From Erinaceus europaeus (Eukaryota; Chordata; Mammalia; Eulipotyphla; Erinaceidae): 64,000 nucleotides of DNA. The position numbers were made by a program, and so were the translations under genes. The stretch covers positions 92,303,516 through 92,367,515 of the forward strand of contig NC_080171.1 in assembly GCF_950295315.1 (NCBI RefSeq), written 5' to 3'. A model generated the notes under the pieces. It worked only from the letters and a program-made list of their open reading frames with translations, was not told where the DNA came from and made no database searches. Below, piece after piece: positions 20,735 through 30,399 of this stretch. Within the stretch, counting starts at the first letter, position 1. Every line of letters starts with the position of its first letter.

Positions 20735-21182
20735 GTAAGAAAAGGGCAAGAGGCAAATAGAGGGAAGTGTTTGACAGATATTCACATTTTTCAGCAAATT
20801 ACAATGCTTCCTTTCTTGTGTAAATATCGTACAATTGCTATTTTCACTTTTAGCAAACTGGGTATAGTGAAAATTCAACTCTTTATAAGGTTACTAGTCT
20901 TATAGTTAGGGCTTTTTGCCAACACTGTATTTTCCCAATTCAGGACATAAGTTGAAAGATGCTTCTTAAATTGGAGGTCAGTCATACCATATTGCTAGAG
21001 TGTAATAGTATAGTTTCAGAATGTGATTTGAGGAGCGATCTTAAAGGTACTAATGATGAGGGAAACATTAAAATGAATCCTGGGTAATACTGATGACAAA
21101 ACTATATCCTGTAACTTCTCAGTACAAAATTATTTATGCTTTAGTAAAATGACCTAAGATGTTCTAAAAAGATTGCACTTTG
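20735..21182. other. Unrecognised intron DNA
   Basis: Nothing recognised. The open frame running out of w6 ends at 20905. Confidence 0.5.
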
Positions 21183-21275
21183 GGCTGGGGATATAGGTCA
21201 GTGTGATACAGCCCTTGTTTTGCATGTATGATACAGTGGGTTTAATCCCTGCTACCAATATGCATATGTATTTGC
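21183..21275 (+). mobile_element. SINE-D-like fragment
   Basis: GGGCTGGGGATATAGGTCAG, then GTGGGTTTAATCCCTGCTACC (B-box-like), cut short 40 bp before exon w7. Confidence 0.6.
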
Positions 21276-21315
21276 TTTGCTTAAAAGTCATCTTTGAAAC
21301 TTAATTTCTTCACAG

Positions 21316-21495
21316 ATTAATTTTGATAAGAGGCAACATGCTGCAAGAATTCAACAGTTGGAGAATGAAATTCACTACTTGCAAGAGAATCTAAAAAGTA
21401 TGGAGGAAATCCAAGGTTTTACAGATCTCCAGCTTCAGGAAGCTGATGAGGAGAAGGAGAGGATTCTAGCCCAACTTCAAGAGTTAGAGAAAAAG
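21316..21495 (+). CDS. CNTRL: CNTRL exon w7
   Basis: The acceptor is ATTTCTTCACAG and the donor AAAAAG|GTACAA, which is weak at +5. Sixty codons, phase 0 to 0, residues 348-407. They start INFDKRQHAARIQQLE and end AQLQELEKK. The sequence NEIHYLQENLKSMEEIQG is nearly invariant against human. Confidence 0.95.
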
Positions 21496-21519
21496 GTACA
21501 ACTATTAGGAAAATAGAAC

Positions 21520-22180
21520 ACTTGAATCTTGGTAGTTGGAAATGAGATTTGGGGATTTAAGAAGTGATTTCAGAGTTGATTAGTACTTAAATACTACTGG
21601 AATGTTAGCATGTTAGCTTCCTTACCCAGTTGAATATCTCTGTGGGAAGTTAGTTTAAACTCCTCATCTTCTTTCTCACATCCTGACTTCTCTTTGAGCT
21701 TCTTCCTTTCACCTTAACTATCTACTGCCATTGCTTCATCCTTGACCTTAACCAGTTCAGAAATCAAAAGCAGAAGCATCCTACTCTGACCATAACCTCT
21801 TACCCTGCAAGTGCTCCCACAATGTTAATTTTTGAGCCTGATTGAGAATTCTAGTAGACTAGCTATAGCTTTTCTGTTTAGCCCTCCTTCCTATCTTTCT
21901 CCTTTGTTCAACTTAAATTCCATGAGCTACCACTTGTCCCTCACCCTTTTCTCCTTACTTCCCTGACAACACTTTGTCTATATCTTTTTGGGTGGGTCTA
22001 TATCCTCACTAAGTATTCCTGTGAAGGGGGGAAAAAAGTCACTCATCCAGCACAGTGGTATTATAAATTCTTGGCTACCAGACTGAAAAGAGCAGTGTTG
22101 CCCTTTTCTCTGGTGAGCTCATTCTCCCTTGCTGTACTGTTTCATACCTTCTTACTTCTCATACCTATCTAATTCTCACT
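21520..22180. other. Unrecognised intron DNA, pyrimidine-rich
   Basis: 21650-22180 is CT-rich and SINE-free and may be an old LTR or DNA element. I cannot name it. Confidence 0.4.
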
Positions 22181-22265
22181 TCCCCAGGTGAATGATTTGC
22201 TTTGTGCTTCACTGAGAACTAACGAGTCCCTGGATTCTAATGAGTCTATCTTTAAAAGCTATTTG

Positions 22266-22605
22266 GAGGGAGGCAGTAGTGCAGCGGGGTTGAGCGCAGG
22301 TGGTGCAAAGCTCAAGGACCGGCATAAGGATCCCGGTTCAAGCCCCTGGCTCCCCTACAGGGTGACATCTTCATTGTTGGGTAGGACAGAGAGAATTGGA
22401 GAGAGGACGGGAAGACAGGGGAAGAGAAAGACCTGTAGACCTGCTTCACCACTTGTGAAGCCACTCCCTGCAGGTGTCTTTCTCCTCTCTGTCTTCCCCT
22501 CCTCTCTCCATTTCTCTCTGTCCTATCCAACAATGACATCAGTAACAACAATAACTACAACAATAAAACAACAAGGGCAACAAAAGGGAATAGATAAATC
22601 AAGTA
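22266..22605 (+). mobile_element. SINE-A with an internal inverted segment
   Basis: A sense head (22266-22357, B box GGTTCAAGCCCC) is followed by an antisense segment (about 22370-22476, GGGTAGGACAGAGAG to CCTGCAGGTG). It then resumes sense (TTTCTCTCCATTTCTCTCTGTC to AAGGGCAACAAAAGGG). The antisense part is complementary to the CT block that follows it. Confidence 0.9.
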
Positions 22606-22763
22606 AAATCTATTTGGGATATACACTTTTTATTTTTCAGTGCCCTCACTGTCATCTAGCCTTCACCTCTCTTCTAGACAAGTAGTATCACCATCTCTGA
22701 CAATTTTCCCATTTCTACTCATCCTGCTCCACAGATCAGCCAACATGGTCTTTCTGTGTATTG

Positions 22764-22880
22764 TATGCTATGCTATGCTATGCTATGCTATGCTATGCTA
22801 TGCTATGCTATGCTATGCTATGCTATGCTATGCTATGCTATGCTATGCTATGCTATGCTGTGCTATGCTATGTTATGCTG
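22764..22880. repeat. (TATGC)n pentanucleotide microsatellite
   Basis: More than 20 near-perfect TATGC units, with a few variants at the 3' end (TGTGC, TTATGC). Open in all frames on +, which creates Met-Leu-Cys-Tyr-Ala false ORFs. Confidence 0.98.
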
Positions 22881-23110
22881 TTATTGCCATCAGGGTTATT
22901 GCTAGGGCTCATCCTTTTTTTTTCTTTTTTTATTCATTTCCTTTATATTGTATTGGATAGGACAGAGAGAAATTGAGAAGTTAGAGGGAGATTGAGAGGG
23001 AGAGAGAAAGGTAGATACCTGTAGACCTGCTTCACCTCTCATGAAGCATTCCTCCCCTGCAGGTGGGGAGTGGGGCTTCAAACCCAGGTCCTTCTGCACC
23101 AACATGATCT
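22881..23110 (-). mobile_element. SINE-A, long form
   Basis: TTATTGCCATCAGGGTTATTG begins at the microsatellite edge. ACCTGCTTCACCTCTCATGA follows. Confidence 0.85.
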
Positions 23111-23309
23111 TTCAGAGTCATAAATTGGCTCCTGTCTGTCCACTACCTTTCTAGTAGCTCCCTTTGTTTTGGGGAAATAAAAACCAAAATCTTAAGTATA
23201 TGAGTACCTGTATGATTTGTCTTTGTTTAATTCTTTGTTTTTTTGGTGTTTTTTTTTTTTTTGGTTTTTTTTTTTAGAGTATTTTTTAAAATATTTTTTC
23301 TTTTTTAAA

Positions 23310-23582
23310 TTTTATTTATTCCCTTTTGTTGCCCTTGTTGTTTTGTTGTTGTAGTTATTATTGTTGTTATTGATGTCATCGTGTTGAATAGGACAAAGAG
23401 TAATGGAGAGAGGAGGGGAAGACAGAGAAGGCAAGAGAAAGACAACTGCAGACCTGCTTCACCGCTTGTGAAGCGATTCCCCTGCAGGTGGGAAGCTGGG
23501 GGCTTGAACTGGGATCCTTACACTGGTCCTTGCGCTTTGCGCCACGTGCACTTAACCCTCTGTGCTACTGCCCGACTCCCCA
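23310..23582 (-). mobile_element. SINE-A, short form
   Basis: ATTCCCTTTTGTTGCCCTTG to CTACTGCCCGACTCCC, nearly full length. Confidence 0.93.
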
Positions 23583-23649
23583 AGAAGACTTAATTCTAAG
23601 TTTTATCAGACAGTTTTTACATATTTATTTTCTTTAAAAATTTTTATAT

Positions 23650-23957
23650 TTATTTATTTATTTATTTATTGCTTCCAGTGTTATCACTGGGGCTCAGTGC
23701 CTGCACTATGAATCCACTGCGCTTGGAAGCCATTTTTTCCATTTTTGTTGCCCTTGTTGTTGTTGTTGGATAGGACAGAGAGAAATCAAGAGAGTAGGGT
23801 AAGAGAGGGGGAGAGAAAGATACACACCTGAAGACCTGCTTCACCACCTGTGAAGCGACCCCCCTACAGGTGGGGAGCTGGGGGCTTGAACCAGGATTCT
23901 ACTGTGGATCCTGTGCTTCGTGCCATGTGTGCTTAACTCACTGTGGTAGTGCCCGGC
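23650..23957 (-). mobile_element. SINE-A, long form
   Basis: TTGCTTCCAGTGTTATCACTG, the module, then TTTTGTTGCCCTTGTTG and TAGTGCCCGGCAG. Confidence 0.92.
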
Positions 23958-23964
23958 AGTGAGT

Positions 23965-24012
23965 TTTTTTTTGTTTTTTTTTATTGCCACCAGGTTTATT
24001 GCTGGGGCTTGG

Positions 24013-24047
<35 letters not shown>

Positions 24048-24212
24048 GAACAGAGAGAAATTAAGAAGAGAGAGAGAGGAAGCTAGACACCTGCAGATCT
24101 GCTTCACCACTCATTAAGTTTCCTCCCTGCAGGTGGGGAGCGGGAACTCAAACTCAGATCTTTGCAGATGGTGATATGTATACTTAAGCCAGAGTACCAC
24201 TGCCCAGACCCC
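23965..24212 (-). mobile_element. SINE-A, long form, with T-run replacing the middle
   Basis: TTGCCACCAGGTTTATTGCTG, then about 26 T, then ACAGAACAGAGAGAAATTAAG and ACCACTGCCCAGACCC. Confidence 0.88.
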
Positions 24213-24344
24213 TATATATTTACTTACTCAATGAATATTTTTTATTCTAAGTATAAGACAAGTAGTAGTAAACAGAATTTCTACCTTCATGGAGCTGACA
24301 TATTAATTCTTTGCTACTATGTAATTCGTCTCTCTCTATTTTAG

Positions 24345-24524
24345 AAGAAATATGAAGATGCCAAATCTCAGGAACAGTTTCTTGGCTTAGATAAGGAATT
24401 AAAGAACTTAAAGAAAGCAGTAGCTGCTTCTGATAAGCTAGCCACAGCTGAGCTCACCATTGCCAAAGACCAACTTAAATCCCTTCATGGAACTGTTAAG
24501 AAAATTAACCAGGAGCGAGCAGAG
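24345..24524 (+). CDS. CNTRL: CNTRL exon w8
   Basis: The acceptor is TCTCTCTCTATTTTAG and the donor AGAG|GTGGGT. Sixty codons, phase 0 to 0, residues 408-467. They run from KKYEDAKSQEQFLGLD to KKINQERAE. The exon carries TAELTIAKDQLKSLHGTV, a strong family landmark. Four SINE-A copies in antisense crowd the intron just upstream. Confidence 0.95.
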
Positions 24525-24584
24525 GTGGGTTCACATGTTAGAATAAGTTTCCAATACTTGTTCTGCTGCTATTGTGTGAAAAAA

Positions 24585-24780
24585 AAACAGTATGGGATGA
24601 TCCCACTCATAAACAGAAACTGAGAAAGAAAAAACAGACAGGGAAAGACAAAATAGAATCTAAGTTTGGAGTATTTCACCAAAGTAAGGGTAAGCGGAGA
24701 GGGTAGATTTTTAGCTTCACTATGGGGGGTGGTAGGAATGGTGTTAATATACATGGTTAAAAAAAAAAAAAAAAAACCTA
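24585..24780 (+). mobile_element. L1 3' UTR fragment
   Basis: CAGTATGGGATGATCCCACTC, AGTTTGGAGTATTTCACC and A16 match the L1 end seen after 11740, in a related but different subtype. It starts 60 bp after exon w8. Confidence 0.75.
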
Positions 24781-24972
24781 CCAGTCTGTATTACTGGTCT
24801 CTTATTATAAACCTTGGCTGTTTTATGAATTGTTATAAAATTGTCCGTTTCTCTTCAAACCTGAAGATTGTATTTCCCTCATGCCGGCCCCACCATAGAT
24901 CCACTACTCTGTTGAGTCCTGAGTGGAGCCCTCAGATGAAACAAACTATGCCTACAAAGGATAGGAGTCTGG

Positions 24973-25020
24973 GGTGGCCAGGCAGTGGCACACAGGTTAA
25001 GCACACATAGTACGAACTCT
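24973..25020 (+). mobile_element. SINE-A/B head fragment
   Basis: GTGGCCAGGCAGTGGCACAC and GGTTAAGCACACATAGTACG only. The rest is unrelated sequence. Confidence 0.45.
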
Positions 25021-25285
25021 ACTACAACAAGTCTGTTAGGATCTTTATACGGTGCCAGTGCTAATGAAAATACGATAGCTCATAGGAGAGAAGCTCTAAT
25101 GGTGAGAAACCAGAGAGACACAGTCATGGAAGGCTGTAGAGCAACAGAAAAAAAAATACATATCCCTTGCTTTTTCTGATGCAGCACCCTGCTCATTTGG
25201 CTCCCATAGGGAGGTGGAGCAGGCTACTAAGTGACAGGAACAGCACCAAGCATGGTAGGACTTGGGACCATGTATGCATGCATTT

Positions 25286-25355
25286 GTCAGAAAAGCAATC
25301 TGATAAAAACAGAGAAAGTTGTCAGAAAAGCAATCTGATAAAAACAGAGAAATCA
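25286..25355. repeat. 35-bp tandem duplication
   Basis: GTCAGAAAAGCAATCTGATA starts at 25286 and again at 25321. The two 35-bp units are almost identical. It lies about 80 bp before exon w9. Confidence 0.95.
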
Positions 25356-25432
25356 GTGTGCTGGAAGGAAAAAGCGAAGAGGAACCATGTGTTAATAATA
25401 ACAGTGCCATTCTTACACCTCTGTCCCAGTAG

Positions 25433-25549
25433 GAGTTGCTGGAAGCGGAGAAGTTCAGTCGGAAGGCTGCACAAGCAGCCAAAGATCTCGCCCGAGCAGA
25501 AGCAGAGATCGAGCTCCTGCAGAATCTTCTTAGGGACAGAGAAGAGCAG
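25433..25549 (+). CDS. CNTRL: CNTRL exon w9
   Basis: The acceptor region is a tandem NAGNAG, CCCAGTAG|GAG. Only the second AG keeps the frame, because the first would add an in-frame TAG. The donor is GCAG|GTCAGT. The 39 codons, residues 468-506, run from ELLEAEKFSRKAAQ to LLRDREEQ. Confidence 0.94.
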
Positions 25550-25828
25550 GTCAGTGCGGATACCTTGAGACCTTTAGATCTGGGTCTTTACCAGTTCCTA
25601 AAAGAATGAATTTTGGTAGGTGACATCTCAGTGAACTTTAAAGTATGACCAGTAAGACAAATCAGTACTTTATCCTCAGCTATGTGCCATGCACCATGCA
25701 TTTTAAATATATGGAGCGATGTGGCTTCCTCAGAAGTGAAATGACAATTAAAATTATAGAATTGCAGTTTTAAGTGCAACTGGAAAAGAATATTTATTGC
25801 CAACTTTGTATATATGGTTTTCCAATAG

Positions 25829-25979
25829 TTGCAACTTGAGATGGAAAAAGTAGGCTCTGCAGGAGTACACGGAGAAGCACATCCACAGGTGCTAGAAATT
25901 CAAAAGCTGAATGAGACAATGGAGAAACAAAGAACAGAGATTAAGAGGCTGCGGAATTTACTAGATCTCACTGAGGCCG
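25829..25979 (+). CDS. CNTRL: CNTRL exon w10
   Basis: The acceptor is TATGGTTTTCCAATAG and the donor GCCG|GTAAAG. It leaves with 1 nt. Residues 507-556, from LQLEMEKVGSAGVHG to LLDLTEA. The GSAGVHGEAHPQ piece is variable between species and interrupts the heptads. The rest is coiled coil. Confidence 0.93.
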
Positions 25980-26214
25980 GTAAAGTATTAGATTTTTGAC
26001 TTTGGTAATAGTTCTTTGATTGTTCTAAATTCAAATAATCTTGTTTGTTTTTCAGCTCTAGTATATTTATTTCAGCTGTTACAGTGCATTGATTACAATG
26101 CTTAATTACAGATCCTTGATAATTAGCTTGACAAAGACAAGCCATTCCTTACACCAAATAAAACTTTTTCATTTATTTTGTCTTTATTATGTAATGATAA
26201 TAATAACTAGTATT

Positions 26215-26415
26215 AGTATTATTACTACAGCCAGGACTAGGGCAGTCGTGGGGTTTAGTACTTGCACTATGACTCTACTACCACTCCTGATGGCCCTTTA
26301 TTTTGTTTCTGTTTGGGGCGTAGACAAAGAAACCTTCCCCTAACCATTCCCCTCAGTTGGAGGTTGATAATTGAACCCAGTCCTTGTATGTGGTAATTTG
26401 TGTGCTCTACTGGTT
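26215..26415 (-). mobile_element. SINE-A, degenerate
   Basis: CCAGGACTAGGGCAGTCGTG and GCACTATGACTCTACTACCA echo the module. GTGTGCTCTACTGGTTAG is the eroded head. Confidence 0.55.
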
Positions 26416-26423
26416 AGTTTTAA

Positions 26424-26573
26424 AGATTTACTTATTTAAATTTTTATTTATTTATATGAGAGAGTGATTGAGACTGAACTGGTGCATCACTCCAGCATAC
26501 GGGGTGCCAGGGATTGAACTTGGGACCTCATGTTTGAGAGCTCAACACTTTATCCATTGTATCACCTAGACAC
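26424..26573 (-). mobile_element. SINE-D
   Basis: GATTTACTTATTTAAATTTT, GCATCACTCCAGCATACGGG and GCCAGGGATTGAACTTGGG. Confidence 0.85.
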
Positions 26574-26577
26574 TAGT

Positions 26578-26712
26578 TTATTTTTTTAATTAAATTTTTA
26601 TTATTAGTAACATACCAGTGTTTTACAAAATTAACGATTTCAGGGGTTTGGTTTGCCACCCATGCATTGTATGCATATTACCACACCCCCAGTCAGTTGG
26701 CCCCCACTATAA
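26578..26712 (-). mobile_element. Unclassified retroelement 3' end
   Basis: TTTTTATTATTAGTAACATACC, then TTTTACAAAATTAACGATTTC, CACCCATGCATTG and ATTACCACACCCCCAG read as an antisense A-tailed element. Confidence 0.45.
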
Positions 26713-26997
26713 GCACTGAGGCTTTTACAAAGTGTGAAACAATTGGTTAACACTTTTTTTCCTGAATGTTCACTTTCAAAGCAAATAATTTGAAGCATTT
26801 TATGTAACTATAGTATTAAGCAACTTGGATACAAAGAGACAGGAGGTTTCTTTTCACATTTTCAAAATAAATTGTTTTTCAGGTTGTTATAGTTTCATTC
26901 TCAGACTCACTATACAATTTAATAACAGTTTACTTTAAAATAATAAAACAAGAGACGAGCATGTCTACTCTTTCTGTTAACAAAAGCTCTTTAATGT
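26713..26997. other. Unrecognised intron DNA
   Basis: AT-rich, nothing recognised. Confidence 0.5.
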
Positions 26998-27118
26998 TGC
27001 CTGCAGGGCACAGGACTTGCACATATGAAGCCCCAAGTTGAAATCCTGATGCTAAATATGCCAGGATGATGCTCTGATTTTCTCTCACACTAATTAATTA
27101 ATTAATTGATTAATTAAA
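26998..27118 (+). mobile_element. SINE-D with (TAAT)n tail
   Basis: AGGACTTGCACATATGAAGC, CCAGGATGATGCTCTGATT and a TAATTAATTAATTAATTGAT tail. Confidence 0.75.
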
Positions 27119-27214
27119 ACAAAATCTACAGGTGAGGTGGAAGTTATTTTTAAGGAACTGATAATATTCACTGGCTCTCATGGAGTCATTTTTGTATCTT
27201 GAGAGGAAATAGAT

Positions 27215-27400
27215 TATCTTTATAATTATTTCATTTTTCTTATATTTGATACAACAGAGAAATTGAGAGGGCCAGGGGAGACTGAGAGGGAGAAAGAGAG
27301 AGACCTATAACACTGGCTCGTCACTCAAGAAGCTTCCCCCTGAAGATAGGGAACAGGGGCTTGAACCCAGATCCCCAGTCAAGTGTGCCACCATCTAAAG
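27215..27400 (-). mobile_element. SINE-B, diverged
   Basis: ATAACACTGGCTCGTCACTC, CAAGAAGCTTCCCCCTGAAG and AAGTGTGCCACCATC. Confidence 0.75.
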
Positions 27401-27416
27401 TAGATAGTAGATGATT

Positions 27417-27498
27417 TCTTTCTGTCTTCCTTCCTCCCTCCCTCCCTTCCTTCCTCCCTTCCTTCCTTCCTTCCTTCCTTCCTTCTCTCTCTCTCTTT
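27417..27498. repeat. (TTCC)n/(TCCC)n microsatellite
   Basis: TTCC and CTCC tetramers with a TC-rich end, directly abutting the next SINE. Confidence 0.95.
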
Positions 27499-27813
27499 TG
27501 CCACCAGAGTTATTACTGGGGCTCGGTGCCAGCACTACAAATTCATCACTCCTGGCAGCTATTTATTTCCCTTTTTCCATTTTTTTTTTTTTTACTTATT
27601 TCTAGTTCTTTTTGTTATATAGGATAGAGAGAAATTGAAAGGATAAGGAAATAGAGTGAGAGAGAGAAAGAAATTTTTCTCTCTCTACAGACCTGCTTCA
27701 CCACTCACGGAGTGAGCCCCCTGCAGGTAGGGAGCAGTGATTCAAACCAAGATTCTTGTGCTTTGCACTTGGTGATATGTGTGCTTAATCAGGCATGCCA
27801 CTGCCCAGCCCCC
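27499..27813 (-). mobile_element. SINE-A, long form
   Basis: GCCACCAGAGTTATTACTGG to CCACTGCCCAGCCCCC. It ends 28 bp before exon w11. Confidence 0.9.
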
Positions 27814-27841
27814 AACTTCATAGAATGATTTCCCTTTACAG

Positions 27842-27990
27842 ATAATAAAGGAAGCTTTGAAAATGTTTTGGAAGAAATTGCTGAACTCCGACGTGAAGTT
27901 TCTTGTCAGAATGATTATATCAGCAGCATAGCCGATCCTTTCAAAAGACGAGGCTATTGGTATTTTATGCCACCACCATCATCATCAAAA
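27842..27990 (+). CDS. CNTRL: CNTRL exon w11, end of first coiled coil
   Basis: The acceptor is GATTTCCCTTTACAG and the donor TCAAAA|GTAGGA. Residues 557-606. It starts DNKGSFENVLEEIAEL and ends YWYFMPPPSSSK. The coiled coil stops at about ADPFKRRGYWYF, where the Pro-rich linker begins. The YWYFMPPP signature is diagnostic of centriolin. Confidence 0.96.
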
Positions 27991-28035
27991 GTAGGAAATC
28001 TATGATTCTGGGAGTGTGTCTTGAATTTTCTTGGG

Positions 28036-28106
28036 GGAAAAAAGTATTAAATAGTATTAAAAGTATTAAATAGTAAAAAAGTATTAAATACTATTAAAAT
28101 AGTATT
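28036..28106. repeat. AGTATTAAATAGT tandem/palindromic repeat
   Basis: Five or so AAGTATTAAATAGT-like units, some self-complementary (AGTATTAAATACTATT), just after exon w11. Confidence 0.85.
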
Positions 28107-29435
28107 CTGTTTCCTGAATTTGTGAACAGGCATCAAAAACATTTCTGTTAAGCCACTGTTGAGGGTCTCAAATGTTAATATTTAAGATGGAATTAGAGTC
28201 TTCCCAGGGAAGATGGAAATTGTCCACTTAGATGTTACATTGTGGGCTCCCTGAATAATGTCAGGAGTAAAGTGATTGGAGCCCTGAGAGCATATTAAAA
28301 GTGGGTGTAGAATTTTGCAGTAGCTCATACAAAAATTAAGGCTGAATTTCATTTCATTTTTACAAATATTTAGTACTTACCAAAGTGTAGGTCAAGTGGT
28401 AGGGTGCCATGATGATGAATGATAGGATTTCTATTCTCAAATCCTTGCTGAACTGGTGGTGAAGACAGACACATTGATATAGTTACAAAACTGAGGCACA
28501 CCTGTGACAGCAGACTTGTTCTTTCTGCTCTGATTGCAGACAAGTGAAAATAATTCTTAGGGAAGTTCAGGGAGGAGGGCTTCATAGGCCATGTTGTGAA
28601 GTCAGCAGCTAGAAGAGAGGAAACAGCTTGTGTATAAAGTAGATTTGTTTTAGCCATGACGTGCACCCTTGTGTGGCAGAAGACTTGTGTGGGTACAGTG
28701 AATAGTGAAGCTAGAAGAGTAGATTTTAGTCATGATTTTTTAAAAAAATGACTTAGATTAAGCTTGGGAAATGAAAGTGTGTATTATGAGCAGCGCTATA
28801 GTCTATGTCAAAAAATTAGGCCAAGTGAAGAGGTTTGTGATGGGTAAAATTCTCGTGGTGTTTTAACTCATCCAGGTGAACCTGAGCTAGAGTGATGGAG
28901 CTAGAAAAGAAAAGGTAGGATTAAGTCATGTTCAGGAGACAAATGGGCAAGGTTTGGTATTTGAATGTGAGAAGTGAGGAGAGCACTGTTGGTGGCACTT
29001 GTCTGAAATAGAGGATCTGGTTGGCTCACACCCTGTTCAAATCTGACAAACAAACAACAGTTTGGGAGAAGCAGCTCAACACACTAGGATCTCAGGAATT
29101 TGTAGCATTCATCAGACACCCACGAGAGCAGAATCTGAGATCACCCTGCCAGAAAACTAAAAGGAAACTAACATCTTTGGTATAACCAAGACTAGAGGTG
29201 GAAACTAGAGTAGAACAAAAAAGTATGAGCCTTCGCTATGTAAGAGTTTGCAGGCTAGACCTACAGAACGAGGAGAGTAGCAGAGTAGAGCTTTATTTAG
29301 AACCATGCCAGGCTTTCAGGATAGACAGAAATGAATATACCCAGGTTCCCTTGGAAGTTCAATATTTATTTGCCTCAATTTTTGAGACACTAAGCATAGG
29401 TCAGAGAAAGAAAACTGTTGGGAAGCATGGGTTCG
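28107..29435. other. Unrecognised 1.3-kb SINE-free intron stretch
   Basis: None of the hedgehog SINEs occurs here. The texture suggests an old repeat at 28690-28990, but no family is assigned. The small open frames at 28370-28666 (-) and 29198-29443 (+) lack recognisable similarity. Confidence 0.45.
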
Positions 29436-29545
29436 GGGGATAGACCAACAGTGCTGTCTATTGAAAGGGAAAGTAAGAAAGAAACCTGTAGCACTACTTT
29501 ACCTCTTATGTCTGAAGTGATATACCAAATAAGCCTGTGCGTTCG
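29436..29545 (-). mobile_element. Degenerate SINE-B/A piece
   Basis: GAAACCTGTAGCACTACTTTACC echoes CACCTGCAGCACTGCTTCACC. The remainder is lost. Confidence 0.4.
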
Positions 29546-29685
29546 TTGCTTCACCATATTTCAAATGCTTTACTGTAATAGACTCTATCCATAGTACACA
29601 CAGTGTGAATAGGGTCACACAGTCCTCCTCTCTGCATTTCCTCCCTAACTTGATCAAGTGCAGAGGAATGAAATAAATTGTACCA

Positions 29686-29928
29686 TGTGCACAGGCACAC
29701 AGTTTGCATGGCCATGTAATCAGACTGTACTTCTGTCAAGGAAACATGAGAGTTATATTTTATTAAGAGAAACTAAGTCTTTCTCAACCTTACTACACTT
29801 CAGCTTTGTGCACAGGCACACAGTTTGCATGGCCATGTAATCAGACTGTACTTCTGTCAAGGAAACATGAGAGTTATATTTTATTAAGAGAAACTAAGTC
29901 TTTCTCAACCTTACTACACTTCAGCTTT
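29686..29928. repeat. Perfect 121-bp tandem duplication
   Basis: The unit beginning TGTGCACAGGCACACAG occurs at 29686-29806 and again at 29807-29927, with no mismatch that I can find. It ends about 90 bp before exon w12. Confidence 0.97.
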
Positions 29929-30015
29929 GCTCTAGATTTTGACATCTCTTCCTGTTTGTAATAATTAACTAGCCATGTGTTTTGGTAATAGAGTGCTCTG
30001 TTGCCATTACTTTAG

Positions 30016-30196
30016 GTCTCCAGCCACAGTTCTCAGGCTACCAAGGACTCTGGTGTTGGCCTAAAGTACACAGCTTCAACTCCTGCTGGAAAAACACAAC
30101 AGGATGGGAAGGAGAGCATTGGACCTCCACCTGCCTTTGGTTACTGGGTTTACTCTCCCATCAGGAGTGGATTACATAAATCATTTTCAAATAGAG
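30016..30196 (+). CDS. CNTRL: CNTRL exon w12, Ser/Pro-rich linker
   Basis: The acceptor is CATTACTTTAG and the donor AGAG|GTAAGC. Residues 607-666, from VSSHSSQATKDSGVG to LHKSFSNR. The linker is low in heptads and rich in Ser, Gly and Pro, with GYWVYSPIRSGLHK conserved. It is about three residues shorter than the human segment around STPAGKTQQDG. The intron just upstream ends in a 121-bp tandem duplication (29686-29928). Confidence 0.95.
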
Positions 30197-30284
30197 GTAA
30201 GCTTAACTACATGAGAGAATTACATTTCTTTTGTAGGTTGGATAACTTTTTATTGGGTCCTTGATATCCGTAAAACATGATCTA

Positions 30285-30380
30285 GGGCTGAGAAGACAGC
30301 ATAATTGGTTATACAGCCAGCTCACATGCCTAAGGCTCTGAAGTCCAATATTCAATCCCCCGTATATTCAAAAATATACT
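30285..30380 (+). mobile_element. SINE-C, 3' truncated
   Basis: GACAGCATAATTGGTTATAC, GCCTAAGGCTCTGAAGTCC and ATTCAATCCCCC, ending 20 bp before exon w13. Confidence 0.8.
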
Positions 30381-30399
30381 AATGTTTGTTTCTTTCAAG

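Noticed and set aside
20462..20878. 138-residue minus-strand open frame
   Set aside because: Antisense shadow of exon w6.
22640..22976. Met-Leu-Cys-Tyr-Ala repeat proteins
   Set aside because: Produced by the TATGC microsatellite, which has no stop in any + frame.
25286..25355. CRISPR-like direct repeats
   Set aside because: Only two adjacent units without spacers, in mammalian intron DNA.
29198..29443. 81-residue open frame as a small gene or extra CNTRL exon
   Set aside because: No matching human centriolin segment between w11 and w12, no paired splice sites in phase, no recognisable family.
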